Shown here: piece after piece, positions 52,798 through 61,137 of the stretch | How the letters are laid out: the number at the start of each line of letters is the position of its first letter | How positions within the stretch are numbered: position 1 is the stretch's first letter | Assembly (NCBI GenBank): GCA_035570275.1 | Contig: DATMNI010000285.1 | Location: forward strand, 30,686 to 94,685 | Direction: 5' to 3' | DNA from: DATMNI01 sp035570275 | Lineage (GTDB): Bacteria; Acidobacteriota; Terriglobia; Bryobacterales; Bryobacteraceae | Length of the DNA: 64,000 nucleotides | Program-made: the position numbers and the translations under genes | Notes under the pieces: model-generated | Database searches by the model: none | What the model was told of the DNA's origin: nothing | What the model saw: only the letters and a program-made list of their open reading frames with translations

Positions 52798-53787
52798 TCA
52801 GTGCGCGGGCGAAGCTGGCCTGGTGAACGAGGCCATGTTCGATTTGTCGACCAACGTAGCGCCCGTGTCCATGAAGACCGGCACCAGGGAACGGCTGCCC
52901 TGAACCGGGCTCGCATCTCCCGTCGGCTTGTCGTGGTGGAAACCATCGAGCACACGCATCGCGAAATACGCCATGGTGAAAGGCTTCTGGGCGATCGTGG
53001 CTCGAATCATGCCCTTGCCCATCCAGTTGAGCGTTCCCTCCGGCGTGTCCATGGCGATGACCGTCTTGTCCCTGAGACCGGCGCGGTCCAGCACGTTGGC
53101 CACTTCGATGCACGACAAGGCTTCCAGGCACACAAAAGCGTCCGGAGGAGTTTTCCCCTTCTCGATGAGGCTCTGCGTGCCGTCGAAGGCCTTGGTTGGA
53201 TCACCAGCGATATTGATGACCTGCTGGATCTTGATGCCGGGGTTACGCGCCAGAACCCGCTTGAAACCTTCAAGCCGTTCATCGAGATTCCCCTGGCCTG
53301 GAATGGTGTAGAGAACCACGTTGCCCTTGCCGCTGAGTTCCTTGGCGAGACGCTCTCCACTCATTTGACCCGCCAGGTAGTTGTCGGTGCCGATGAAGGT
53401 CAGCCGCTTGCTTTTGGGGGAGTCCGAATCGATCGTCACCACGGGAATACCGGCGGCGGCCGCCGCGTCGATAGGTTCCCGCATCAGTTCCGGATCCGCC
53501 GCCGAGACGAGGATGCCGGAAGGCGTGATTTTCCGCTGAAGAAGGCTCATGAATTCCTCCTTCTCCGCCTTAGGATCGTAGGTATCCGGTCCCACCATCT
53601 CCGATTTGACCCCCACATCGCGCGCTGCCGCCCGCAAGCCCTCCGCAGCCTCTTGCCAGTACGGAATTCGCAAATTGGTGGTCACCAGAATATATACCTC
53701 CGTTGTCTCATGCCGTCCGCCACAGGCAGACAGCAGAGACATCGCCACAGATGCCAGGGCTACCGACGGTTTACTGACGATGTGCAT
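52798..53787 (-). CDS. Sugar-type ABC transporter substrate-binding lipoprotein (orphan)
   Basis: 329 residues. ATG 53787 has GGAGAG upstream and starts a lipoprotein signal (SVALASVAMSLLSACGG, lipobox LSAC). The body is the ribose/LacI-type periplasmic fold: ILVTTNLRIPYWQEAAEGLRAAA, GILVSAADPELM, AGIPVVTIDSDSPKSKRLTFIGTDNYLAG, GNVVLYTIPGQGNLDERLEGFKR, AFVCLEALSCIEVANVL, and TIAQKPFTMAYFAMRVLDG. It would bind a sugar or related ligand. No permease or ATPase lies nearby, so it may serve a distant transporter or a sensor. Confidence 0.88.
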   Translation of the reverse strand: MHIVSKPSVALASVAMSLLSACGGRHETTEVYILVTTNLRIPYWQEAAEGLRAAARDVGVKSEMVGPDTYDPKAEKEEFMSLLQRKITPSGILVSAADPELMREPIDAAAAAGIPVVTIDSDSPKSKRLTFIGTDNYLAGQMSGERLAKELSGKGNVVLYTIPGQGNLDERLEGFKRVLARNPGIKIQQVINIAGDPTKAFDGTQSLIEKGKTPPDAFVCLEALSCIEVANVLDRAGLRDKTVIAMDTPEGTLNWMGKGMIRATIAQKPFTMAYFAMRVLDGFHHDKPTGDASPVQGSRSLVPVFMDTGATLVDKSNMASFTRPASPAH

Positions 53788-53876
53788 ACCTTCACTCTCC
53801 TTGGACTCCCTCGGACATCGAGTATACGTCTGCCGATGGAAAGTACGCAATCGAGTGGCAACCGGCGCAAATGGCG

Positions 53877-56003
53877 CTAACGGCGAAAGGCGTGGTCCAG
53901 TTCGTCGAGCAAGGCCGATAGCCGCGGGGCCACTTCGGTGTGGCCGCCGAAACGGAGCGCGTTGTAAGTGGTGGTGAACTCGACCACGGTTGTGCCCAAT
54001 GGGGTGCGCGGCAGCCCAGCCGCGAATTCAGCCGGAGTAAACCACGCCGGTTTCTGGTAGCCGCGGCGCTTGAGGATGTGCAGCATTCGCTCATAGAGCA
54101 AAGTGGCGTCGGCCATGCTGGCCTGGCCGCGCCGAACGCGCTCCACATGGCGGCGCACCCGCAGCAATCGAAGCACTGGAGGGCCCAGCAGCCAGATAAG
54201 CATGCCAGCGACAGGACCCGACAGCACCCAAATGCCGAAACGGCGGGATGGCGCCAACACGTACGAATCCCATCCGGAACGGAGCGCCAGCAGAGCGTCG
54301 TACCAGCGGATGCCCAAACGCCGGGCGCCCTGCTCCATACGGTAGGCCAGCGTGCCCTGGCGGGTAATGTCATAGGTCACCACCCATTCCCGCCAAAAAG
54401 TTTCGGCTGCATCCAGGTAGAGCGCCACCTCGGTCAGCAGGGCGAAGTTGTTCGGGTTCGGATCGGGTGGTGTGGGGTCGAACGTGGTCCATCCGTGCCC
54501 GGGCATCCAGGCCTCCACCCAACTGTGCGCGTCGGAGGCCCGCACCAGCCACAAGTCCGAGACGGGGTTGTACACGCCGCTCTGAAATCCCGTGGCCATA
54601 CGCGAGGGAATGCCAATCGAGCGAAGCATCACAGCCATGGAGGAGGCAAAGTACTCGCAGTGGCCCTTTTTGCGGGTGAACAGGAAATAGGCCAGCGGAC
54701 TGGAGACTTGCCGGTCCGGGAGTTGCAGCGTGTAGCCGTAGGTGGTGCGCAGGTGGCGCGCAATGGCGCGCGCGCGCTCCAGGTCCGTGGTGAGGCCGGC
54801 CGTCACGGTGCGCGCCAGATCGGCAATGCGGTGGTCCATATTCGGCAGTTGGACGTACTGATTCCTGGCGATCAGGGACAGCACCGGAACCGGGTAGACC
54901 AAAGGCGCCCTTTCCGGTGGGTCGTCGAGCAGGCTGTATGCGTCGTAATGAAAGCCCGGAGGAGTAGGGTACCCTAACCGGTAACTGCCGCCTTCGGTGC
55001 GGTACAAAGAAAGCGCGTGGATGTCCAGGTTCACGGGGGTACCGGCGAAGAAAAGAGCGTCATTCTCGAACGGCTCCATTTCCACGCGGTAGCTGATGCC
55101 GCGGCCCGGCCGGATGTCGGCGAGCGCCGCCAGATTGGCATGCCCATTTTCGATCTTAACCGGAATTCTTGTGTGGGCCGGATTGGACCAGCGCTTGCCA
55201 TCGAATTCGCTTAGCGACGCGCCGCGCCACTTCAGGCCAACGAAGGGCCTGGCGCTGAAGGTGCGGATGTGCATGACGGTCCGCGAACTGGTCTTGATTT
55301 CACCGATCTCGTCCAGGGTCACTTGATTGGAGAAACCCGGCAGGTGAAACCGGTGGGTCGCCAGGTGTGAGAAAGCCGCCTCGGCGGTGCGCGGCAATAG
55401 AAAGAACAGCCCGGCCGTGAGGGCCAGGATTCCGAATGCCACCGCTGCCGAGAGCAGTCCCAGGCGCGGGTGAAAACGCTTCAACCCACTGCGCGCCATG
55501 GCGTTCGATTTGTTCATCGACCGGCGAATCTCTCCCGAAGTCAAAGCCGCCGCGGCGAAGAGCAGATATAAGGCCAGAAATAAGAAAAAGCTGACATTTA
55601 CCGACAGGATGGCGGCAGCCAGTAGCTCCAGAAAAGCGATGACGGCGGTGTACAGATAGTCCCGGCTGGTTCTTGAAGTAAGGACCTTGATCACCGCCAG
55701 GAAGAAGACCAGGTGAACCGTGGCGGTGAGGAAGTCACGGGAAATCAAGAAATAATCGGCCAGGAAAAAGCCCGCATACGCCACCGTCGCCAGCGTGGTG
55801 GCACGCTCGGACATATCGAAGCGCCAGGCCCCGCCGATCAACAGGCCGCGCAGCAGCAAACCGGCGGTGGTGAGCGCGACTGTAGGGGTGTCCAGGTACC
55901 CGGAACCGGCTACGGCAAGATATCCGCTGGCCACCAGCCCCAGCAACGAAAACTGAAAGAAACGTTCTACGGAGATCGCCGCGCTGGCCTCGGCACGAAC
56001 CAT
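53877..56003 (-). CDS. TgpA-like membrane transglutaminase/protease (DUF3488 plus transglutaminase domain)
   Basis: 708 residues. Residues about 10-210 hold six or so membrane helices (FQFSLLGLVASGYLAVAGSG, TAVIAFLELLAAAILSVNVS). The periplasmic transglutaminase-like domain has the triad Cys449 (KKGHCEYFASS), His493 (DAHSWVEAW) and Asp509 (TFDPTPP). A further membrane helix near residue 605 and a cytoplasmic DUF4129-like tail follow. TgpA proteins are of uncertain chemistry (transglutaminase or protease). It lies after the CHAT/sigma/anti-sigma genes on the same strand, 141 bp beyond the anti-sigma gene, separated by repeat element E. It may be a target or effector of that regulon. Confidence 0.85.
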   Translation of the reverse strand: MVRAEASAAISVERFFQFSLLGLVASGYLAVAGSGYLDTPTVALTTAGLLLRGLLIGGAWRFDMSERATTLATVAYAGFFLADYFLISRDFLTATVHLVFFLAVIKVLTSRTSRDYLYTAVIAFLELLAAAILSVNVSFFLFLALYLLFAAAALTSGEIRRSMNKSNAMARSGLKRFHPRLGLLSAAVAFGILALTAGLFFLLPRTAEAAFSHLATHRFHLPGFSNQVTLDEIGEIKTSSRTVMHIRTFSARPFVGLKWRGASLSEFDGKRWSNPAHTRIPVKIENGHANLAALADIRPGRGISYRVEMEPFENDALFFAGTPVNLDIHALSLYRTEGGSYRLGYPTPPGFHYDAYSLLDDPPERAPLVYPVPVLSLIARNQYVQLPNMDHRIADLARTVTAGLTTDLERARAIARHLRTTYGYTLQLPDRQVSSPLAYFLFTRKKGHCEYFASSMAVMLRSIGIPSRMATGFQSGVYNPVSDLWLVRASDAHSWVEAWMPGHGWTTFDPTPPDPNPNNFALLTEVALYLDAAETFWREWVVTYDITRQGTLAYRMEQGARRLGIRWYDALLALRSGWDSYVLAPSRRFGIWVLSGPVAGMLIWLLGPPVLRLLRVRRHVERVRRGQASMADATLLYERMLHILKRRGYQKPAWFTPAEFAAGLPRTPLGTTVVEFTTTYNALRFGGHTEVAPRLSALLDELDHAFRR

Positions 56004-56020
56004 GCTTTTATTGTAGCTAT

Positions 56021-56141
56021 GAAGCTGTCAGCGTTCAGCTATCAGCTAACCAGAATTCCGCGCCTACGGCGCGTGCGCTGGGGTTTAACTGACCGCCGAC
56101 CGCTCCAAGCTGAAAGCTGAAAGCTGATAGCTGATAGCTCG
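56021..56141. repeat. Inverted tandem-unit element (element E)
   Basis: The left arm is AAGCTGTCAGCGTTCAGCTA and TCAGCTA units, the centre GCGCCTACGGCGCGTGCGC, and the right arm is AAGCTGAAAGCTGAAAG and CTGATAGCTGATAGCT units. It lies between the anti-sigma gene and the TgpA-like gene. Confidence 0.72.
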
Positions 56142-56144
56142 AAT

Positions 56145-56777
56145 CTACCGTTCGCGCGTCTTGAGCCCGAACTCCCGCAGCAGTTCGCCGGCCGGCGAAT
56201 AGACCCGGATGAAGTAGGTGCCGGCCTTGGTTTGGGGGATCTTGGATTCGACCTTGGAATCGTGTGCGGCGGCCGTGCCCTGCCAGACGGCGGCGCCGGC
56301 GGCGTCCACCATCTGCATGCGATATGTCGGGAAATCCGGCAGGCCCGCCAGATCCAATCGGACCAGCAGCGAGGTGTCCGCCGGCGCCCAAGCGGTGCTG
56401 GCAGCGCCGCGGGTGGCTTCGAGGCTGATCGCAAAAGGTGGACCCGCCATGTCCGAGCTGCCGGACCACCAACCAATCACGACCACCAGCGCGGCCACCG
56501 CGGCCCCCACGGAAATCAGGCGCAGCCAGCCCCACGGCCGCCGTTGCGGCTCAACCTGCGCTGGCCGTTGGCCGCTTCGAAACTCCGCCGCGGCGCCTCG
56601 CATGGAAGCGGTGTATTCGTCTATTTCCTCCAGGCGCAAACGGCACTGTTCACAGACCAGCAGATGCTCTTCGAAGGCATCGCTTTCGCTCTCCGGGAGA
56701 TTCCCCATCGAGTATTGTTCCAGTTCGTCTTCATCCAAGTGACCGTTGCCGCCGTGTGTCATGCCACCATCACCCAT
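56145..56777 (-). CDS. Zinc-finger anti-sigma factor, single membrane helix
   Basis: 210 residues (ATG 56777; ATG 56762 possible). N-terminal cytoplasmic ZAS/zf-HC2 domain with His38, Cys42 and Cys45 (EEHLLVCEQCRLRL). One membrane helix at about 86-104 (LISVGAAVAALVVVIGWW). The C-terminal 106 residues, predicted periplasmic, form a beta-rich domain (YRMQMVDAAGAAVW, GTYFIRVYSPAGELLREFG). It would hold the neighbouring ECF sigma factor at the membrane until released. It lies 90 bp downstream of the sigma gene. Confidence 0.85.
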   Translation of the reverse strand: MGDGGMTHGGNGHLDEDELEQYSMGNLPESESDAFEEHLLVCEQCRLRLEEIDEYTASMRGAAAEFRSGQRPAQVEPQRRPWGWLRLISVGAAVAALVVVIGWWSGSSDMAGPPFAISLEATRGAASTAWAPADTSLLVRLDLAGLPDFPTYRMQMVDAAGAAVWQGTAAAHDSKVESKIPQTKAGTYFIRVYSPAGELLREFGLKTRER

Positions 56778-56867
56778 AGTAAACTACTCTTTCTCGTAGA
56801 CAAAGTAGTTTGGCCGTGGCAAGAGTCTCAGAAATTTGCAGGGCCGGGGAGAAGGGGTAAAACCAGG

Positions 56868-57485
56868 TTACGCTCGAAAGCCGGTCCGTTGAGCAAATCG
56901 ACGCTGTCCCAGTTCGGTGAATCGCGCCTTGGCGCGGGTCTTGATTAGCCGGAACTGGGTTGGCGTAAGGCTCATCTCCCGGCAGATCTGCTCGGGCGGC
57001 TGCTCCTTCAGATAGAAGCGTATGAGTACTTCCCGATCGCGTTTGTGGAGGCTTCCCAGAACGCGCATCGCCAATTCCTGATTCTGTTTTTCAATGACCC
57101 GGCGCTCCGGGTCGGGCTGCTGATCGGAGACATTGAGCCGGGTATCCACATCGACCTGGTTGCGGCGCGCCTGGACCGCGGCGCCGATGGTGGCGGCCAC
57201 CTGGCGGCGGGCGATGGTGCGCACGAAGCCCATGAGGCGCTCCGGTTCCCGCAACTCGCCCTTCTGGATGGATTGAGTGATGATCAGAAAGAGGTCGTGC
57301 ATCCGATCGTCCAGATCCTGGGGGCCAACCTGACGCCACAAGTAGTACCTTACTCCCTTGGCGAAAACAGCATACAACTCCTCCATGGCGGATGGGTCCG
57401 CTGCGCGGATTCTCTCCACGAGGGCTGACCAGGACGGGCCCGGCACCGCGCCGGATCGAATGACAGGGTCGGCTTCGGAATTCAT
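56868..57485 (-). CDS. ECF-type RNA polymerase sigma factor
   Basis: 205 residues. Region 2 covers about 30-100 (AMEELYAVFAKGVRYYLW, DLDDRMHDLFLIITQSIQ, FVRTIARRQVA) and region 4 about 140-195 (LGSLHKRDREVLIRFYLKEQ then PPEQICREMSLTPTQFRLIKTRA). Regions 1.1 and 3 are absent, as in ECF factors. ATG 57485 overlaps the CHAT gene stop by 4 bp (ATGA), so the two are translationally coupled. Control is probably by the anti-sigma factor encoded next. Confidence 0.88.
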   Translation of the reverse strand: MNSEADPVIRSGAVPGPSWSALVERIRAADPSAMEELYAVFAKGVRYYLWRQVGPQDLDDRMHDLFLIITQSIQKGELREPERLMGFVRTIARRQVAATIGAAVQARRNQVDVDTRLNVSDQQPDPERRVIEKQNQELAMRVLGSLHKRDREVLIRFYLKEQPPEQICREMSLTPTQFRLIKTRAKARFTELGQRRFAQRTGFRA

Positions 57486-60094
57486 AGATTGCCCACTACC
57501 GAGTATGCTCCCCAATATCGGGGCCGGGCACGCCAGCCGCCAGATCGAATCATATCCAATTGCGCTTCCCGCAAAGCACGCGGCGGGTCCGCGCGCCGCC
57601 CGCCCCGGTTTAACTGGCCCCTGCCTAAATCGCCCCGGTTTGAATCGCCCAGGTTCGCATACAGAGCGCGGAACAAGGCGCCGCTTTCATCGGTTGTATC
57701 CCAATTGCTGCTGACCACGGACTGTGCGCCGGCCAGCAGCCAGGCGCGCGTCAAACCCACCAGGCCGGTACCGGGTAAGCTGGCGCCGGCGGCGGAATGG
57801 CACCCGCTCAGCACCACCAAACCCGCGTGAGTGCTGAAGTGTGCGATCTCCACCGGCGTCAGAAGCTCCATTTCGTTGCGATCGGTCAGGCTGAGCGCGA
57901 TCATTCCGGAAGCCGGGCGCTCGGAGGATTCCACCACGTGGGTGGCGAAATGCACCACGGCTGGATTGCGCCGGAGTTGTTCCAGCAACCTGCCGCGTGA
58001 GGCGTCGCGGCCTCTGAGCAGCGTGTGCTCTCCGTTCCAGATACGGGCGCACGCGTCCAGTTCGACGCCGCTCGCCACCAGCCGAGGCAGCACCAGCGGT
58101 CCACTCTCGACCGAAGTCCTTAAGAGGCTCGGAAGCCATGCCCTCCCGTGGCGGTTCCCTGCCAGGCGTGGATCAGCGGTATTGTAGACCGGATCGCCTA
58201 CTCCGACAAAGAGTGGAGAGGCCGGCTCAATGCCGGGCTGGCTGTTCCGCCGGGCGCGCGATTCCACCCAATATCCAACGCCCGGGATGAACTCGATCAC
58301 ATGGTGTTCGACCACATATGTGGGCTGCGGCCCGCCGCCGCCATCCTGGTCGCCACTATCGATTAGTGCGGCCACAGGAGCATCGAACATCCCATGGTCG
58401 AGCGCGATCAACCAACGCGTCTTCCGCTGAAACCGTGCCCCCAGCTCTCCAAACAGCGTGCGGTAGAGCTTCGCCGACACCTGTGAAGCGCCGGGTGTAT
58501 CGTCACGGACGGCGCGCGCCGCGGCCTCAACTTCCAGCTCAATCTGCTTCCGCGGAGGCAGAGCATACAGCGCCAGCGCGTGGTTGTCGAGCGCCCACAT
58601 CCAGGAGACGGAATCGCCCAGATGGAAGCTGAACAGCACCGAATCGGCGTCAATAGCCGCCTGTGCCTTGCGCAGCAAGTCCGTGGGCAAGGGCGCGGAA
58701 ATAGCGTCACGCCCGGTCTCCATCCGGATCAGCTCGGCGCGAATCACGCTGGAGGCTTCCTCCGCCCGCGGATCCCTGGTTGGCAGAAGACTGGTTGCCA
58801 GAGAACTGGTTGCCAGAGAACTGGTTGCCAGGGATCTGGTTGCCAGGGATCTGGTTGGCAGAGCTTTGGTTCGCAGAGCCTCCACCTCGGCCCGTTGCAA
58901 CCGTTTGAGCATTTCCCAGTATTGCGGAGGCAAATCGTCGCCCGTGGCGGTGTGGCGGCTGGAAACGAGCGCCCGCAGACTGCTGGCGCGATTCTCTTCC
59001 GCGGCTTCAAAGGTTTCGCCAATCAGCGCCGCGTCGCCGGTTTGCAGGTAGAGCCGGTTGCCCGCTTCGACCATGGCGGCATGGACCAGTTGGAGCCAGC
59101 CCTCGGCGCCGATGCGGCTGGCATCGTCCGGCGGAATCGACCAGCGCCAATCGCGCGCCAATCGCACGGAGATCCGCAAATCCGACACCGCATCGCGCAG
59201 CCGGCCCTGCGCCAGACGAACCTTGCCGCGGTAGTGGTAGACGTCCCAGGAGGGGATCGGCCCCCGGGGGCCGGCGGACAGTTCGACGGCTCTGTCCAGC
59301 AGCGCGGAGGCGGAAGCCAGATCGCCCTGTTCCAGGCGGAGACGCCCCAGGTTGCGGTAGCAACTGCCGAGCGTCAGATGGTTCAGTTTGCGAAGCCGGT
59401 ACGCTTCCAGCAACGCCGGTTCGGCTGCCGCCAGCTCGCCTCGTTTGAGGAATTCCTCGCCGGCGCGGTTCCAGCCGATGGCGGATAGCTCGACCAGGCC
59501 TTCGCGGTCGGCGGCGTCGATGCCCTGACCGAACATTTTGACAGCTTCGGGCATGCGGTCCTGACGCGCGCGGAGAATGGCGGTCTCGAACAGAAGCTTG
59601 GGCATTACTTCGCGCCGGCGTTCGCCCGACAGCCGCTCCAACGCACCCTGGGTCCATTGTGCGGCGGTATCGAGCGCCCCCATCTCGGAATACAGAGAAG
59701 CGATGTTCATGGCGAACAAAGCGGTCGAGGTGGGGTCGTGGGCGGCCGTGGCTATACGCTGCGCTTCCAGGTAGGAACGGAGGGCGGGTTGATACTGGTG
59801 AAGAGCGAACTGAGTACTGCCGATATCCCCAATGGCGCGGGCCGCCAGATCGTCCACGTGCGCCGCGAGCGCCGCTTTCCTCAACGATTCAAACCGTTCG
59901 GCGGCTTCACGGTAGCGATCCAAACGGAATAGTTCAAGACCTTCCTTCAATTGCGCCAGCAGGCGCGCACGAGTCGCCTTGGCTTCCTCGGCGGAAGGCA
60001 GGGTCTTCGCCCTGGAATTTGGAACGGCTGGTGGCGCCGTGCCGACTAGCGGGAATGCGAGGAGGCAACAAGCCAGGACTTTGGCTGTTTTCAA
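57482..60094 (-). CDS. Exported TPR-CHAT protease
   Basis: 870 residues from TTG 60094 with GGAG upstream. A signal peptide (KVLACCLLAFPLVGTAPP) predicts export. Residues about 45-330 are TPR repeats (LDRYREAAERFESLRKAALA, HQYQPALRSYLEAQRIA, ASLYSEMGALDTAAQWTQGA). Residues about 406-435 are a minisatellite-encoded linker of LATRS/LATSS units. The CHAT caspase-like domain covers about 540-865: the His is in VHFATH (His719; His715 nearby), and the Cys is Cys765 in VVLSGCHSAAG, so it should be an active protease. A second short low-complexity segment (SNRGDLGRGQLNRGG) lies inside the CHAT domain near the C-terminus. It is the first gene of the sigma/anti-sigma/TgpA cluster. Target unknown; the anti-sigma factor is the obvious candidate. 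Confidence 0.88.
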   Translation of the reverse strand: MKTAKVLACCLLAFPLVGTAPPAVPNSRAKTLPSAEEAKATRARLLAQLKEGLELFRLDRYREAAERFESLRKAALAAHVDDLAARAIGDIGSTQFALHQYQPALRSYLEAQRIATAAHDPTSTALFAMNIASLYSEMGALDTAAQWTQGALERLSGERRREVMPKLLFETAILRARQDRMPEAVKMFGQGIDAADREGLVELSAIGWNRAGEEFLKRGELAAAEPALLEAYRLRKLNHLTLGSCYRNLGRLRLEQGDLASASALLDRAVELSAGPRGPIPSWDVYHYRGKVRLAQGRLRDAVSDLRISVRLARDWRWSIPPDDASRIGAEGWLQLVHAAMVEAGNRLYLQTGDAALIGETFEAAEENRASSLRALVSSRHTATGDDLPPQYWEMLKRLQRAEVEALRTKALPTRSLATRSLATSSLATSSLATSLLPTRDPRAEEASSVIRAELIRMETGRDAISAPLPTDLLRKAQAAIDADSVLFSFHLGDSVSWMWALDNHALALYALPPRKQIELEVEAAARAVRDDTPGASQVSAKLYRTLFGELGARFQRKTRWLIALDHGMFDAPVAALIDSGDQDGGGGPQPTYVVEHHVIEFIPGVGYWVESRARRNSQPGIEPASPLFVGVGDPVYNTADPRLAGNRHGRAWLPSLLRTSVESGPLVLPRLVASGVELDACARIWNGEHTLLRGRDASRGRLLEQLRRNPAVVHFATHVVESSERPASGMIALSLTDRNEMELLTPVEIAHFSTHAGLVVLSGCHSAAGASLPGTGLVGLTRAWLLAGAQSVVSSNWDTTDESGALFRALYANLGDSNRGDLGRGQLNRGGRRADPPRALREAQLDMIRSGGWRARPRYWGAYSVVGNL

Positions 60095-60146
60095 GAGACT
60101 CCGGCTCCCTGCGAAGCTCGTTACTTAGAATTTAAAGGGAATTCCT

Positions 60147-60190
60147 ATTCTTTTGGAGGCATCCTGTTTCCAGAAATGCCCCCAAAGAAT
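60147..60190 (-). promoter_or_regulatory. Long hairpin in the leader of the CHAT gene
   Basis: ATTCTTTTGGAGGCAT (60147-60162) and ATGCCCCCAAAGAAT (60176-60190) pair with one bulge around 13 bases, 53 bases upstream of the CHAT start. On the minus strand the right side of the hairpin holds a possible 5-codon leader frame (MPPKE). Function could be attenuation or mRNA stability. Confidence 0.5.
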
Positions 60191-60218
60191 AGTAGCAGTT
60201 TTCACCCAAGATAGGTGG

Positions 60219-60234
60219 ACCCCCGATTGGGGGT
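60219..60234. promoter_or_regulatory. Palindrome ACCCCCGATTGGGGGT upstream of CHAT gene
   Basis: Perfect 6-bp arms around GATT, 125 bp before the CHAT start. It resembles two-fold operators of response regulators, but no regulator is identified. Confidence 0.4.
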
Positions 60235-60846
60235 TATTCGCATGTCGCGCCTGTGGACAGCGCGGTGGGTTACTTCAAGTCAGTTTAGATCCACGAACCG
60301 CCAAACACAATAATAATCGGCTCACTAGGCATCGTTCACTGCAAGAGACCGCTTCGGTATCGAAGCGATCATCTCTCGATTTCAGGCTAGCGTGCGAGTT
60401 TTGTGCTGCCGGGCGGCATTCCGCTAAATGGTTGGAATTAAAAGGAATTTTATTTTTATTTTCTTGTGATCGTTTATAGTCAATCCGTGAGAAACGCACA
60501 GTTGGATTTCTTTTCAGGGTGAATTCGAATACATCTGAGGAGCCAGCGGCGGGGCTTGCAGAGTCGTGTGCCTTGGAGTGCGGATTTCCGGGGCCTGCCT
60601 TCGCAGCCGCGATCGTATGTATCCTCACGTTGCGGCGATGGACGCAAGCCCGGCGGCTATGACTCTGTGGCTATGACTCGGCGGCTATGACTGGGCTATG
60701 ACACCCGGGTGCTTTCGCGGCAGCGCCTCGGCGTGCCGGCAGTTCGTCGATCTTCCGTAGCAGACGGCGCCGACGACAAGCACACCCCGTGGTGAACCCA
60801 GGACTTCTGGGGCTTGGTTGCGGCGCAGACTACGAAACCGCGCCGC
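60235..60846. other. 612-bp gap without gene
   Basis: AT-rich around 60430-60490, probably the promoter area of the CHAT operon. A tandem repeat of GGCTATGACTC-like units runs over 60652-60707. No protein or structured RNA could be supported. Confidence 0.45.
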
Positions 60847-61032
60847 CTACGAAGACATCGAATTCGCGGAACTGAGCTCCGAACTCGACATGCTGGTAAT
60901 CCCTTGGATGCTGCCCTTCATACCAATGGCCAGGCCGATCATGGTGAACATGACGAACGCCAGCAACAAAGAGTATTCCACCAGATCCTGACCATCTTCG
61001 TTCGTGAGGAAATGCGATCGGCAAGGTGTCAT
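60847..61032 (-). CDS. Flp/Fap-type IVb pilin
   Basis: 61 residues. After a short leader (MTPCRSHFLTNEDG) the mature part starts GQDLVEYSLLLAFVMFTMIG, the typical Flp pilin hydrophobic helix with the Glu-Tyr pair after the Gly. The C-terminus is Ser-rich (SMSSSELSSANSMSS), as is common. It builds thin adhesive tad pili. I chose ATG 61032 for the leader length; the open frame starts at 61071. No tad assembly genes are in the window, so it is an orphan pilin. Confidence 0.8.
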   Translation of the reverse strand: MTPCRSHFLTNEDGQDLVEYSLLLAFVMFTMIGLAIGMKGSIQGITSMSSSELSSANSMSS

Positions 61033-61137
61033 AACGTAATCGAGCCTACCGGCATTGCGGTGCCTGCTCAATAGCGTTTTTAGACAACTCAGGAAACGTT
61101 ACCAATGGTTAACAGGGGAACTCCGGTACCTGCTGTC

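Noticed and set aside
60600..60760. Possible cyclic-di-GMP (GEMM) riboswitch around GGACGCAAGCCCGGCGGCTATGAC
   Set aside because: Only one short segment resembles the consensus; the conserved 5' part (CAAAGGCAAACC type) is missing and the rest is a tandem repeat.
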